Below, piece after piece: positions 50,628-59,136 of a stretch of 64,000 nucleotides of DNA. Source of the DNA: SZUA-430 sp044220975 (GTDB lineage Bacteria > Pseudomonadota > Alphaproteobacteria > Micropepsales > Micropepsaceae); assembly GCA_044220975.1 (NCBI GenBank), contig JBGAPZ010000006.1:62001-126000 (forward strand), read 5' to 3'. Made by a program: the position numbers and the translations under genes. Below the pieces are notes generated by a model that was not told the DNA's origin, did no database searches, and was given only the letters and a program-made list of their open reading frames with translations. Numbering within the stretch: the stretch's first letter is position 1; the number at the start of each line of letters is the position of its first letter.

Positions 50628-51443
50628 ATGTCTGCGACAGTTGAGTCTTCCGTTCGAACGACGCCGGTGGCCGCCGCCAACCCCACGCGGCGCGACCGGA
50701 TTGTCGCGCATCTCGTCGCGCAAGTTGCGGGCGCGCCGGTGGAAGACGCCCCGTTTCAGCACTTCTATCTGCGGGAGGTTTTTCCGGCCGACGTGTACGG
50801 CGAGATCGTGGCGCAGCTTCCGGACCGCAGTTCCTACCGGCCGCTCAACATCAAGCGCTGGCACAACGACCGGGGCGAGTCCACGCGTGACCAGCTGTTC
50901 CTGTCGGAGGGCGAGGTCGCGCGCATCGATGCGTCGAAGCGCGATTTGTGGGCCGACATCACCGCCGCGATGGAGCACGACGATGTGCGGCGGGCCGTGT
51001 TTTCGAAGTTCCGGCACGATGTCGCGATTCGCCTCGGCTGCACGCCGGACGAGGTTCTGTCGAAGCCGATGTATCCGAGCGTGTCGCTGGTTCGCGACTT
51101 CAAGGACTATGCGATCAAGCCGCATCCGGATGGCTACCCACGCACAATCACCATGCAGTTCTACCTGCCGCGCGACGAGACGCAGATCGATCTCGGCACG
51201 TCGCTCTATAAGAAGCTGCCGATCGCCTATCGCCTGATCGGGCGGGCGTATGACGAAGTGAAGCGGTTTCAGTTCCTGCCGAACAGCGCCTACGCGTTTG
51301 CGGTCAACGATTGCGACGAGCGGCAGAGCTATCACGGGCGGGAGCTCATCGGCTCATCCACCGGCGCGCGCGACTCGATGCTGGTGATGTGGCTCTCAAG
51401 CCCGATGGCGTTCGCCAGCCGGCACAACAGCGATAAGATGTAG
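50628..51443 (+). CDS. 2OG-Fe(II) oxygenase-like protein
   Basis: The product is 271 aa. The double-stranded beta-helix metal triad is suggested by HPD in KPHPDGYPRTITMQFYLP and a distal His in SYHGRELIG. The Arg that binds 2-oxoglutarate should follow in STGARDSML. The N-terminal helix HFYLREVFPADVYGEIVAQL is typical of this group. In polysaccharide regions such enzymes may hydroxylate sugars or phosphonates. The substrate is unknown. Confidence 0.7.
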   Translation: MSATVESSVRTTPVAAANPTRRDRIVAHLVAQVAGAPVEDAPFQHFYLREVFPADVYGEIVAQLPDRSSYRPLNIKRWHNDRGESTRDQLFLSEGEVARIDASKRDLWADITAAMEHDDVRRAVFSKFRHDVAIRLGCTPDEVLSKPMYPSVSLVRDFKDYAIKPHPDGYPRTITMQFYLPRDETQIDLGTSLYKKLPIAYRLIGRAYDEVKRFQFLPNSAYAFAVNDCDERQSYHGRELIGSSTGARDSMLVMWLSSPMAFASRHNSDKM

Positions 51444-51490
51444 TCCAGCCTCGATCGTCGTGGTCCGAGCGCTCTCAAGCGAGAGAATGG

Positions 51491-51626
51491 ATTGAACCAC
51501 GAAGCACACCAAGCCTCTCAGCGTGATCGGCAACTCTGTTCGACGGGAAGCGTCATTGCCGTGCGCTTCGCGCATGGGAGCGCGGCCAGCACGGGCTGAG
51601 TAGCTTGGTGTGCTTCGTGGTTCAAT
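51491..51626. repeat. Palindromic 136-bp repeat, copy 1
   Basis: The ends are a 24-bp inverted repeat beginning ATTGAACCACGAAGC, with the body starting CTCTCAGCGTGATCGG. It lies between the oxygenase and the FkbM gene. A close relative is at 53490 and a partial one at 57647. No ORF is inside, so it looks like a non-autonomous repeat of MITE type. Confidence 0.8.
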
Positions 51627-51650
51627 CTGTTGGATCGCTGAGCAGCGACC

Positions 51651-52457
51651 CTAGAGGGAAGGTTCGAACACCGCGTTGAAGGCGCCTTGGCCGTCGGGGG
51701 TGAGTTGGTGCTTTTCGGTCAGGCGATAGCCGCACGATTGCATCAGGCTCGTCTGCTGGTCGAGTTCGCCGGGTTGGACTTCGACGAGGAGCGAGCGCGG
51801 GCGGTTTGGGCCGGCCAGGATGCCCTTCATGCCTTCGACGATCGGGATCTCGAGGCCGTCGGTGTCGATCTTGACGAGGTTCGGCGACTTGATCAGGCCC
51901 TTGGCCACCATGCTGTCGATGCGCATCGCCGATTTGAGTTCGGTGCCGACGTTCTTGGCCAAGTCGATGCCGCCTTCGACGGCGAGTTGGCTTCCTGAGG
52001 CACCTTGGCGCCAGCGTTTGTACTTGAACGGGAAGAAGCCGTCCTCGTTGGAGGCCGCAACCGAGACGACCGAGACGCGATCGTTCACGCCGTTGGCCGC
52101 CACGTTTTGGAGCAGTTGCACCGCCGTCGGCAAATGCGGCTCGCAGGCGTAGACGCGGCCCTCGGCCGACATGTGTTTGGCGGCATAGATCGAGAACGTG
52201 CCGACGTTCGCGCCGATGTCGAGCATGACGTCTGTGGGCCGCACGTTCTTGCGCAGCCATTCGATCGTCTTGGGCTCCTTCGTCAGGAATTCCTTGCCCC
52301 GCTGAAACGCGTGCAGCGAATCGGCATGGAAGCGATAGGTCTCGCCGTCGGCCGGATCGCGCACGCTGACCGCCGAGGTCATGCCTTCGCGCAGGTAGAA
52401 CCAATAGCGCGCGGGCGCCCAGCGCAGTTGCTTTGTGATTTTGGAGAGAACGCTCAA
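51651..52457 (-). CDS. FkbM family methyltransferase, 1
   Basis: The product is 268 aa. The SAM-binding motif is DIGANVGTFSIYAAKH, with an acidic loop CEPHLPTAVQLLQN and the FkbM end LVKIDTDGLEIPIVEGMKGIL. FkbM-type enzymes O-methylate sugars or small molecules. The start is TTG at 52457 with AGGGG 8 nt upstream. It lies in the surface polysaccharide region, flanked by palindromic repeats. Confidence 0.82.
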   Translation of the reverse strand: MSVLSKITKQLRWAPARYWFYLREGMTSAVSVRDPADGETYRFHADSLHAFQRGKEFLTKEPKTIEWLRKNVRPTDVMLDIGANVGTFSIYAAKHMSAEGRVYACEPHLPTAVQLLQNVAANGVNDRVSVVSVAASNEDGFFPFKYKRWRQGASGSQLAVEGGIDLAKNVGTELKSAMRIDSMVAKGLIKSPNLVKIDTDGLEIPIVEGMKGILAGPNRPRSLLVEVQPGELDQQTSLMQSCGYRLTEKHQLTPDGQGAFNAVFEPSL

Positions 52458-52568
52458 ACGGGGTGCCCCTTTGTCGTTGGCTTAGGCCAAGGGACACGGT
52501 CTCGGCAAGGCCTTGTGGAGCCTTAAGCTTCCGTCTTATGAAGCGGCTGAAGAGGGGTTGGCTGGCAG

Positions 52569-53477
52569 ATGAGCGAGATCGAGTTGGGCAAGGCGTGCCA
52601 GGCGCACCTTCGGCAAACGCTTCTCAACTACATCGACAAGGGCGGCAAGCGCTGGCTCGACGTGCCGGGACATGCGTTGCTTCCAGCCGATGCGCCGGCG
52701 CCGAGCTTTGCGCCGCGTGCAGCGAAGGGCATCTTCTACGAGCAGTCGACGACGCTGTTGCTCTCTTATCTTTTCGGGCGGATGAAGCCGCGCGTGTTCT
52801 TCGATATCGGATCGGCGAGCGGCTATTTTTCGCTGCTTGCCGCATCGCGCGAGGATGCGGCCATCGAGGCGCACGCGTTCGACATGCGGCCCGTCGGCAA
52901 GCGCGACCTTGAGGGGCAATACGCGAAGCTGAAACTGCCGGGCCGCGTGCATGCGCATCTGGCCGGCTTGTCGGACGTCTTCGGCGGCGAGCGCGACGTT
53001 TGGTTTGCGCGCACGCAGATGTTCGAGACGGAGCCGCCGGTCGAGGCCTACCGCGAGGCTTGGCATCGGCGGTTGAAGTTTTGGCTGCGCGGCGACAAGA
53101 CGCGGGGCTTGCACAAAGCGCGCGTGCTGCTCACCAGCCTCGATCATTTCAGCACGAACGTCGCCTGGCCCGAGCTCATCAAGTGCGATGTCGACGGGTA
53201 TGAGGGCAAGGTGATCTCGGGCGGCAAGGCGCTGTTCTCGAGCGAGCGTGCGCCGGTCTTGCTGCTCGAGCTGCACCGCGACGCCATGCAGCGCGACGGG
53301 TTCAACCGGCAGAGCGTGGTCGCGCCTTTGTTCGCGAACGGATACCGCGCGCTGTTCCTCACCGATCACCACGACGCGACGAAGTGCGAGGTGCTGCCGG
53401 CGGGGCCGGAGCACGACCTCTTCCGGCGGCAGGAGACCGACATGGTGCTCTTCGTGCCGCCGCGGATGGCGGGTTAG
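52569..53477 (+). CDS. FkbM family methyltransferase, 2
   Basis: The product is 302 aa with motif I DIGSASGYFSLLAAS and the FkbM-type C-terminal ELIKCDVDGYEGKVISGGKAL. It is only distantly similar to the adjacent divergent FkbM gene. Residues 1-70 are an extension with no recognised domain. A GTT..GGCAG stretch precedes the ATG, so the start is a reasonable guess. It is probably another sugar methyltransferase of the surface region. Confidence 0.75.
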   Translation: MSEIELGKACQAHLRQTLLNYIDKGGKRWLDVPGHALLPADAPAPSFAPRAAKGIFYEQSTTLLLSYLFGRMKPRVFFDIGSASGYFSLLAASREDAAIEAHAFDMRPVGKRDLEGQYAKLKLPGRVHAHLAGLSDVFGGERDVWFARTQMFETEPPVEAYREAWHRRLKFWLRGDKTRGLHKARVLLTSLDHFSTNVAWPELIKCDVDGYEGKVISGGKALFSSERAPVLLLELHRDAMQRDGFNRQSVVAPLFANGYRALFLTDHHDATKCEVLPAGPEHDLFRRQETDMVLFVPPRMAG

Positions 53478-53489
53478 CGCAAAACAATA

Positions 53490-53607
53490 ATTGAACCACG
53501 AAGCACACCAAGCCTCTCAGCGTGATCGGTGATTTCGTTCGACGCGCTTCGCGCGCGGGCGCGCGGCCGGCATGGGCTGCGCGGCTTGGTGTGCTTCGTG
53601 GTTCAAT
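53490..53607. repeat. Palindromic 118-bp repeat, copy 2
   Basis: It has the same terminal inverted repeats as the copy at 51491 and the same CTCTCAGCGTGATCGG entry; the middle is more diverged. The two copies flank the pair of FkbM genes. Confidence 0.78.
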
Positions 53608-53635
53608 CTAATGGAGCGCTGAGCTCGTGGCCCTC

Positions 53636-53663
53636 GGTGGCTGGGTCAGGCCCGGCCATGACG
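53636..53663. repeat. REP-like palindrome (GGCCGGG family)
   Basis: GGTGGCTGGGTCAGGCCCGG followed by CCATGACG, just before the end of the ELM1-like gene. Confidence 0.7.
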
Positions 53664-53665
53664 AG

Positions 53666-54658
53666 CTATTTTTGAAGAACCGCTGCTGCGATGTCGGCCA
53701 GGCGGTCGAGGTGGTTTTCTTTCATCGGTTCGAGCGTGCCAAGTTTTGCTGCCACTTGCTCGGGCGTGGCTGTGCGGACCGGGAGCACGGCCAGGCGGTT
53801 GTCGGCGGCGAGGGAGGCGACCGCTTCGTTGTCGCGGAAGGGCTTGGTGACGGCTGGTTCCAGCACGATCACCGGCCGTCGTGCCGCCACGCCTTCGGTG
53901 ATCATCGACATGCTGTCGGACGTCGCCCAGATCGCGTCGGCGGCGTAGGCTTCGGCGATCGAGCCGGTGCCGGCCGCACGATGGTCGATGAATTTGTCGA
54001 CGATGTCCTTGCGGCTGATGATGGGGTCGAGTGCCGCATAGAACGCATCCGGTGTGCGGCGCGAGGTGACGAGGATGAAGCGCGCGTCGTGGTCGCGTGC
54101 CACCGTACGCATCAGTTCGGCGAGTGCTTGCCAGTCCGCGTCCTTGAAATCGGCGGAGGGGATTGGGCCGCCGACGAAGACGGCGATGCGGAACGGTGTG
54201 GCGGGCCAACGCTTTGGCGTCGCGAACGCGTCGGGGTCGAGGGCGCAGGGTTTGAGCGCGTAGGCGGTGTTCGGAAAGTTGGCTTGGCTTTTGTACGGCG
54301 TCAGCACCAGCGCGAACTTGGCCCCACCAACGTGGCGCGGCGTGCCGGTGAAGACGTTTCGCGCGCCGGTCAGTTTGCTCAGCGCGATGTTGGCGGCCAG
54401 CGTGTTGCCGCCGGCGGAGACGATGACGTCGGCCTTCGGGATCGTCGTGATGCCGTAGAGCCAGGCGAGCACAAAGCGCGGCGGCAGAAAGCGTGCTGCG
54501 TAGCGCGCGAGGCGGCGCGGTACGATGCGCGGCTTGATGAGGTCGAGCCGCTCGACCTTCGTTTCCATGCGCCGGCCAAGTGCCAGCGCGATCGCTTCGC
54601 TTTGGCGGAAGTGGCCGGGGCGGCCGTCGGAGAGCAGCAGGATCGTCTTTGCCGCCAT
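53666..54658 (-). CDS. ELM1/GtrOC1-like family protein
   Basis: The product is 330 aa. It begins MAAKTILLLSDGRPGHFRQSE, typical of the ELM1-like family (a GT-B-like glycosyltransferase fold found in alphaproteobacteria and in plant mitochondria), with IVSAGGNTLAANIALS and RIAVFVGGPIPS. Its role in bacteria is unproven, probably in lipopolysaccharide or surface glycan assembly. Its ATG overlaps the glycosyltransferase stop (ATGA), so the two are co-translated. Confidence 0.8.
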   Translation of the reverse strand: MAAKTILLLSDGRPGHFRQSEAIALALGRRMETKVERLDLIKPRIVPRRLARYAARFLPPRFVLAWLYGITTIPKADVIVSAGGNTLAANIALSKLTGARNVFTGTPRHVGGAKFALVLTPYKSQANFPNTAYALKPCALDPDAFATPKRWPATPFRIAVFVGGPIPSADFKDADWQALAELMRTVARDHDARFILVTSRRTPDAFYAALDPIISRKDIVDKFIDHRAAGTGSIAEAYAADAIWATSDSMSMITEGVAARRPVIVLEPAVTKPFRDNEAVASLAADNRLAVLPVRTATPEQVAAKLGTLEPMKENHLDRLADIAAAVLQK

Positions 54659-55806
54659 CAGCGCGCCGTCGCCATCAGGTTGCGGTAGACGTCGAGCGTG
54701 GCCACGCACATCGCTTCGACGGTGTAGGACTTCAGCACGCGGGCGCGGGCTTTCGTTTGCATCTCGCGGCGCTCGCCGGGCGTGAGGGCCAGCGCCTTCA
54801 TGATGAGATTGGCCAGCGCGTCGGCATCGCCCGGCGGAAACAGGAAGCCGGTCACGCCGTCGGCGACCGTCTCGGCCTGCGCGCCGAGGTTCGAGGCGAT
54901 GAGCGGGCGGCCCATGGCTTGCGCTTCCACCGCGACGCGGCCGAAGGCTTCGGGTTCGATCGAGGGCGTCACGATCACGTCGGCCGCCATGAACGCCGCC
55001 GGCATGTCGCTGCAGTGGCCGGGGATGCGTACGTTCTGCGAGAGGCCGTGACGGTCGATCGCGCTCAGCAGTTCCTGCACGTAAGCGTCGCGCTGCTGTG
55101 CGTCGCCGACGAGTACGGCTTCGAAGTCTTTGTGCGGCAGTTTCGCCAGCGCATCGATCAGCGTGAGTTGGCCCTTCCAGCGCGTCAAGCGGTTCGGGAG
55201 CACGATCGCGGGTTTGCCGGGGCGCAAGCTCCAGGCTTTGCGGATAGCGTCGATCCGATCTTGCGTCACGGATTCCGGCGTGAAGGCTGCGATATCGATG
55301 CCGCGCGGGATGACATGGAGGCGGATCTCGGCGACGTCGTGCTCGGCACGCACGTGCTCGGCGGTGAAGTTCGAGTTCGCGATCACGGCGTCGGCACGCG
55401 CCATGATGGAGTTGTACCAGCGCTTCGGCGCGGACTTCGCGTTGTAGATGCCGTGGTAGGTGGCGACGTATTTGGCGCCCGTGCGGCGGGCGGCGCGGTA
55501 GGCGCTCCACGCGGGCGCGCGCGAGCGGGCGTGGATGATGTCGATGCCGTTCTCGATGAGCGCGTCGGCGAGCGTCTTCGTGTTGCGCCAGATGGTGAGC
55601 GGGTTTTTGCTGTCGAAGGGCCCTAAGATCAGCTTCGCGCCGGTTGCTTCGGCTTCGGCATGGAGGCGGCCGCCCTTGGTCGCGATCCAGGCCTTGCCGC
55701 CCCCCGCCACGACCGCACGCGCGATGTCGATCGCAGTCCGCTCAGCCCCGCCGGCATCGAGGGCCGGAATCACTTGCAACACGGAGAGCGGGTGGACGGT
55801 AGGCAT
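54658..55806 (-). CDS. Glycosyltransferase family 4 protein
   Basis: The product is 382 aa with a GT-B fold. The acceptor half begins LQVIPALDAGGAERTAIDIA, and the donor half has IEPEAFGRVAVEAQAMGRPL, the EX7E motif that contacts the nucleotide sugar. It probably transfers a hexose to a lipid-linked surface polysaccharide. It is the first of a two-gene operon with the ELM1-like gene. A large palindrome lies just upstream. Confidence 0.9.
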   Translation of the reverse strand: MPTVHPLSVLQVIPALDAGGAERTAIDIARAVVAGGGKAWIATKGGRLHAEAEATGAKLILGPFDSKNPLTIWRNTKTLADALIENGIDIIHARSRAPAWSAYRAARRTGAKYVATYHGIYNAKSAPKRWYNSIMARADAVIANSNFTAEHVRAEHDVAEIRLHVIPRGIDIAAFTPESVTQDRIDAIRKAWSLRPGKPAIVLPNRLTRWKGQLTLIDALAKLPHKDFEAVLVGDAQQRDAYVQELLSAIDRHGLSQNVRIPGHCSDMPAAFMAADVIVTPSIEPEAFGRVAVEAQAMGRPLIASNLGAQAETVADGVTGFLFPPGDADALANLIMKALALTPGERREMQTKARARVLKSYTVEAMCVATLDVYRNLMATAR

Positions 55807-55825
55807 TAAGTGTTGCTGTGTTCCT

Positions 55826-55913
55826 GGGACCGCCGGCATCCTGCCGGCTCTTTGTGAAGCAAAATAGGAAAGAAAGTAAGAGCCGGCTAGAAGCCGGCGG
55901 TCCCAGGAAGCAA
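55826..55913. repeat. Palindromic repeat CCTGGGACCGCCGGC type
   Basis: The two ends (CCTGGGACCGCCGGC and its complement) and inner arms GCCGGCTCTT/AAGAGCCGGC make a near-perfect palindrome of about 88 bp with a short AT-rich centre. It extends across the 3' end of the next gene. Confidence 0.75.
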
Positions 55914-56741
55914 GGCCTTTAGGCCTTCGCGGTAGGTGGGGTAGAGGAGCTGCACGCCGAGGTCGGTTTTGATGCGGTCGTTCTTGACGCGTTTTGATTC
56001 GGTGTAGAAGCTTCTGCCCATCTCCGACATCGTCGCTTGTGCGTCTTCGAAGCGTTCGAGGGGCGGTGGCGCGACGCCCAAGAGCTTCGCCGCGTATTCG
56101 ACGACTTCGTGCGGTGGGGCGGGTTCGTCGTCGCAGACGTTGTAGACGGCGCCGGCGTTCGGCTTTGCGATCGAGGCTTCCAGTACGGCTGCGATGTCGT
56201 CGACGTGGATGCGCGAGAAGATTTGGCCTTCGCGCACGATGCGGCGTGCGGTGCCGTCGCGCAGGCTTTCGAGTTGGTTGCGACCCGGCCCATAGATGCC
56301 GGCGAGGCGGAAGATCATCACCGGCACGTTCGTGCGCCTGCCCCATGCGGCCCATGCGTGTTCCGCTTCGAGGCGGCGTTGGCCGCGTTCGGTGGCGGGT
56401 GCTTCCGGTGTCGTTTCGTCGACCCAGGCGCCGGCGCGGTCGCCGTAGACGCCGGTGGTCGAGAGGTAGCCCAGCCACTTGGGGTGGAGCGTGTCTTTGT
56501 ATTGGAGCGCGGGATCGCCTTGCGCAGCCGGCGGTGTGCTGACGAGCACGTGTGTTGCACCGCTGAGCGCTGCTGGCGGATCTGCCAGCGGGAATGCGTA
56601 GGCCTCGACGCCCGCGCGGATGAGTGCGTTCACCTTCTCAGGCTGGCGCGCGGTGCCCGCGATGCGCCAGCCTTTGGGTTTCAGGCGCTTTGCCAACGCT
56701 TGTGCGCTGAAGCCCAGACCGAAGCAGAACAGCCGGTTCAT
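55887..56741 (-). CDS. NAD-dependent epimerase/dehydratase-like protein
   Basis: The product is 284 aa, an atypical extended SDR (YeeZ-like). The cofactor site FCFGLGFSAQALAKRL is degenerate compared with TGxxGxxG. YLSTTGVYGDRAGAWVDE and the Tyr-containing segment, and IFRLAGIYGPGRNQLE with the HVDDIAAVLEAS box, are the SDR landmarks. The last eight codons fall inside the palindromic repeat, which supplies the stop. The ATG at 56741 gives the usual length; the frame is open further upstream. Confidence 0.85.
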   Translation of the reverse strand: MNRLFCFGLGFSAQALAKRLKPKGWRIAGTARQPEKVNALIRAGVEAYAFPLADPPAALSGATHVLVSTPPAAQGDPALQYKDTLHPKWLGYLSTTGVYGDRAGAWVDETTPEAPATERGQRRLEAEHAWAAWGRRTNVPVMIFRLAGIYGPGRNQLESLRDGTARRIVREGQIFSRIHVDDIAAVLEASIAKPNAGAVYNVCDDEPAPPHEVVEYAAKLLGVAPPPLERFEDAQATMSEMGRSFYTESKRVKNDRIKTDLGVQLLYPTYREGLKALLPGTAGF

Positions 56742-56798
56742 ATAACCTTGCACACGTTTAATGCTTGAATTCCGGGCACGTTCTGCGAAGTCTCCGCC

Positions 56799-57587
56799 AT
56801 GGTCAAGTTTCTGCTGATTGCCGCCGCTGCCGCCGTTGCGACGACGCCCGCGCCCGTCGTCCCCTGGGATTACGACACGTGTTTGGCGAAGGTCACGCGC
56901 CATCCCGACGACGCGCTCGAGATGGCGATGAACGCGCTGCAGGACGGCGACGAGCCCAGTGCTGCGCATTGCGCGGCGATCGCGCTGATCGGTTTGAAGC
57001 AATACGGCGAGGGCGCGCGACGGCTCGATGCGCTCGCGCGCAAGGGTTCGGCCGGCGGCGCCGAGATGCGCGCACAGTTGATGGATCAAGCGGGCAACGC
57101 GTGGCTCTTGGCCGGGCAGCCGGAGCTTGCGACCGCGTCGTTCACGGCGGCGCTGACCTTGATGCCGACGGAGGCGCTTTATCTGATCGACCGGGCGCGG
57201 GCGTCGGCGATGTTGAAGAAGTGGACGGCGGCGGAGACCGATTTGTCGGCGGCGCTGGTGGCCGAGCCCGGCAACTCCGAGGCGCTGGTCTTGCGGGCGA
57301 GCGCCAGGCGCGCGCAACGCAACTTCCAAGGTGCGATGGGCGACGCGACGCAAGCGCTGGCGCTCGACCCCAGCTATCCGGAGGCGTTGGTCGAACGCGG
57401 GCTCTTGCGCGCGGCGCTCGGCGACAAGGCCGGTGCGCGGAAGGATTTTTTGCGCGTGCTCGAGATCGCCTCCGACCCCGACCGCAAAATCGCCGACACC
57501 GCCGTGGACGCAGCCCGCAGCGCCCGGCGCGAGATCGAGAAGCTTGAGGTCACGAAGGACAAGCTCAAGCTGAAGGTGACGCAGTAA
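56799..57587 (+). CDS. Secreted TPR-repeat protein
   Basis: The product is 262 aa. The N-terminus is a short signal sequence (MVKFLLIAAAAAVATTPAPV). The rest is a solenoid of about five tetratricopeptide-like repeats (for example AGQPELATASFTAALTLMP, NSEALVLRASARRAQRNFQG), followed by a Lys/Glu-rich C-terminal helix. It probably mediates protein contacts in the periplasm. The partner is unknown. Confidence 0.75.
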   Translation: MVKFLLIAAAAAVATTPAPVVPWDYDTCLAKVTRHPDDALEMAMNALQDGDEPSAAHCAAIALIGLKQYGEGARRLDALARKGSAGGAEMRAQLMDQAGNAWLLAGQPELATASFTAALTLMPTEALYLIDRARASAMLKKWTAAETDLSAALVAEPGNSEALVLRASARRAQRNFQGAMGDATQALALDPSYPEALVERGLLRAALGDKAGARKDFLRVLEIASDPDRKIADTAVDAARSARREIEKLEVTKDKLKLKVTQ

Positions 57588-57596
57588 TAATACGCG

Positions 57597-57627
57597 TCAT
57601 GGCCGGGCTTGACACGGCCACCCAGGG
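57597..57627. repeat. REP-like palindrome (GGCCGGG family)
   Basis: This is a near-copy of CATGGCCGGGCTTGACCCGG with one change (GACACGG). It is adjacent to another copy at 57799, and the pair bracket a degenerate copy of the larger repeat. Confidence 0.75.
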
Positions 57628-57646
57628 TCGCATCCCAAACATTTCG

Positions 57647-57762
57647 ATTGAACCACGAAGCACCAGGACCTCTCAGCGTGATCGGGAATTCTGTCGACGC
57701 GAGCGTCATTGCTGGGCGCTTCGCACACGGGAGCGCGAACGGCCTGGGCTGACACACCGCGG
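57647..57762. repeat. Palindromic repeat, partial copy 3
   Basis: The left end (ATTGAACCACGAAGCAC) and the CTCTCAGCGTGATCGG entry match copies 1 and 2. The right terminal repeat has been lost or replaced. Confidence 0.65.
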
Positions 57763-57798
57763 TTTCTCTTTTCGCGTTCTTCGCGGCTTCGCGTGAGA

Positions 57799-57831
57799 CC
57801 CTGGGTGGCCGGGTCAAGCCCGGCCATGACG
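57799..57831. repeat. REP-like palindrome (GGCCGGG family)
   Basis: CCCTGGGTGGCCGGGTCAAG and its complement form a short hairpin-capable palindrome. Further copies are at 53636, 60395, 61108, 62145, 62488 and 63044, and one is at 23924. Confidence 0.8.
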
Positions 57832-57838
57832 AATCTAG

Positions 57839-58948
57839 TTAAACGCACCACTCAGCGAGCACGGTCGGGTCAGTTTCGGTCGCCGCTTGCGCTGCGGCGT
57901 GCGCAGCGAACGCGTTGTCGTCGAGCAGTTGCTTTAGGGCCCAGATGGCGGCGCCTCTGATCAGTGGGTTTTCGTCGGTGAGGTGGCGTTGCGCGTGAGC
58001 ACTGAGTGTTGTGTCGCCGGAATTGCCGATGGCGATGAGGACGTTGCGCAGGAAGCGGTCGCGGCCGATGCGCTTGATCGGGGATTTCGCGAAGCGTTGG
58101 CGGAAGGTTTCGTCGGTGAGTTGGGCTAGATCGGCGAGGTGGGCTCGCGTGATGTTTTCGCGCGGGGTGAAGGCGGCCTCGCGGCTTGCCTTTGCGAACT
58201 TGTTCCACGGGCAGACCGCCAGGCAGTCGTCGCAGCCGTAGATGCGGTTGCCCAGCCCCACGCGCAGCTCGCGCGGGATCGGGCCTTTGTGTTCGATCGT
58301 CAGGTACGAGATGCAGCGGCGCGCGTCGAGCTTGTAAGGCGCGGGGAATGCTTTCGTCGGGCAGATGTCCAAGCAGTTCGTGCAGGTGCCGCAGTGGTCG
58401 CTCTCGGCCGTGCCTTCGCCCAGATCCAGCGTCGTCAGGATGACGCCCAAGAACAGCCACGAGCCGTGATCGCGGCTGACGAGGTTTGTGTGTTTGCCTT
58501 GCCAGCCGAGGCCCGCCTTCTGCGCCAGCGGTTTTTCCATGACGGGTGCGGTGTCGACGAACACTTTCACGTCGCCGCCGAACGACGCCACCATCGCGCG
58601 CGCTATCGTCTTCAGGCGTTTCTTGATGACGTCGTGATAGTCGAGGCCTTGCGCGTAGACGGAGATCGTGGCGTTCGATTTCGCCTCAAGGCTTTCGAGC
58701 GGCGAGGCGGCCGGCGCGTAGGAGAGTGCCAGCACCACGGCGCTCTTCGCCTCAGGCCAGAGCGTTTGCGGGTCGCTACGTTCGTCGGCGCGCGCTTCCA
58801 GCCAGCCCATGTCGCCGTGGTGGCCCGCGCTCAAAAACGCGCGCAAGCCTTCGCGCACGCCGACATCGAGCGCCGCCTTCGCAAACCCCACGGCGTCGAA
58901 GCCTTCGCTGAGCGCCAGGTCACGGATTTTTTCGCGCGGGGTTGGCAT
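57839..58948 (-). CDS. queG: Epoxyqueuosine reductase QueG
   Basis: The product is 369 aa. QueG performs the last step of queuosine (tRNA wobble base) synthesis using cobalamin and two [4Fe-4S] clusters. The ligands are CGTCTNCLDICPTKAF and CDDCLAVCPWNKF, and the C-terminal HEAT-like region (residues 280-365) binds tRNA. The start ATG gives family length. It is followed upstream by a GST gene, a common alphaproteobacterial pairing. Confidence 0.96.
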   Translation of the reverse strand: MPTPREKIRDLALSEGFDAVGFAKAALDVGVREGLRAFLSAGHHGDMGWLEARADERSDPQTLWPEAKSAVVLALSYAPAASPLESLEAKSNATISVYAQGLDYHDVIKKRLKTIARAMVASFGGDVKVFVDTAPVMEKPLAQKAGLGWQGKHTNLVSRDHGSWLFLGVILTTLDLGEGTAESDHCGTCTNCLDICPTKAFPAPYKLDARRCISYLTIEHKGPIPRELRVGLGNRIYGCDDCLAVCPWNKFAKASREAAFTPRENITRAHLADLAQLTDETFRQRFAKSPIKRIGRDRFLRNVLIAIGNSGDTTLSAHAQRHLTDENPLIRGAAIWALKQLLDDNAFAAHAAAQAATETDPTVLAEWCV

Positions 58949-58966
58949 GACACCTCGCTAGCACAT

Positions 58967-59012
58967 CACCCCTCGCCTGCCCACTTCGGGCGGGAGAGGG
59001 GCCGGGGGTGAG
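58967..59012. repeat. GC-rich inverted repeat, left arm
   Basis: This copy runs from CACCCCTCGCC through CTTCGGGCGGGAGAGG to GGGGGTGAGG and can fold on itself. An inverted partner is at 59093-59134. Confidence 0.6.
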
Positions 59013-59092
59013 GAGTGGGCGTTCCGCGGGGCTCAGCGAACCTATGAGGGTCGAGGCGGCACCATCTATTTACTCTGTCACCGTATCGAGGC

Positions 59093-59134
59093 CCTCACCC
59101 CCGGCCCCTCTCCCGCTCTCGCGGGCGAGGGGTG
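59093..59134. repeat. GC-rich inverted repeat, right arm
   Basis: CCTCACCCCCGGCCCCTCTC and the following GCGGGCGAGGGGTGA form the reverse complement of the copy at 58967. The two lie on either side of the gap between queG and the GST. Confidence 0.6.
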
Positions 59135-59136
59135 AA

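Noticed and set aside
53666..56478. 600-residue open frames antisense or extended across the ELM1 and glycosyltransferase genes
   Set aside because: The high GC keeps the alternative frames open. The true genes are shown by family motifs and overlapping starts.
56742..57353. N-terminal extension of the epimerase gene to 57353
   Set aside because: The frame is open but antisense to the TPR gene and its sequence is Arg-rich noise. The SDR fold starts at 56741.
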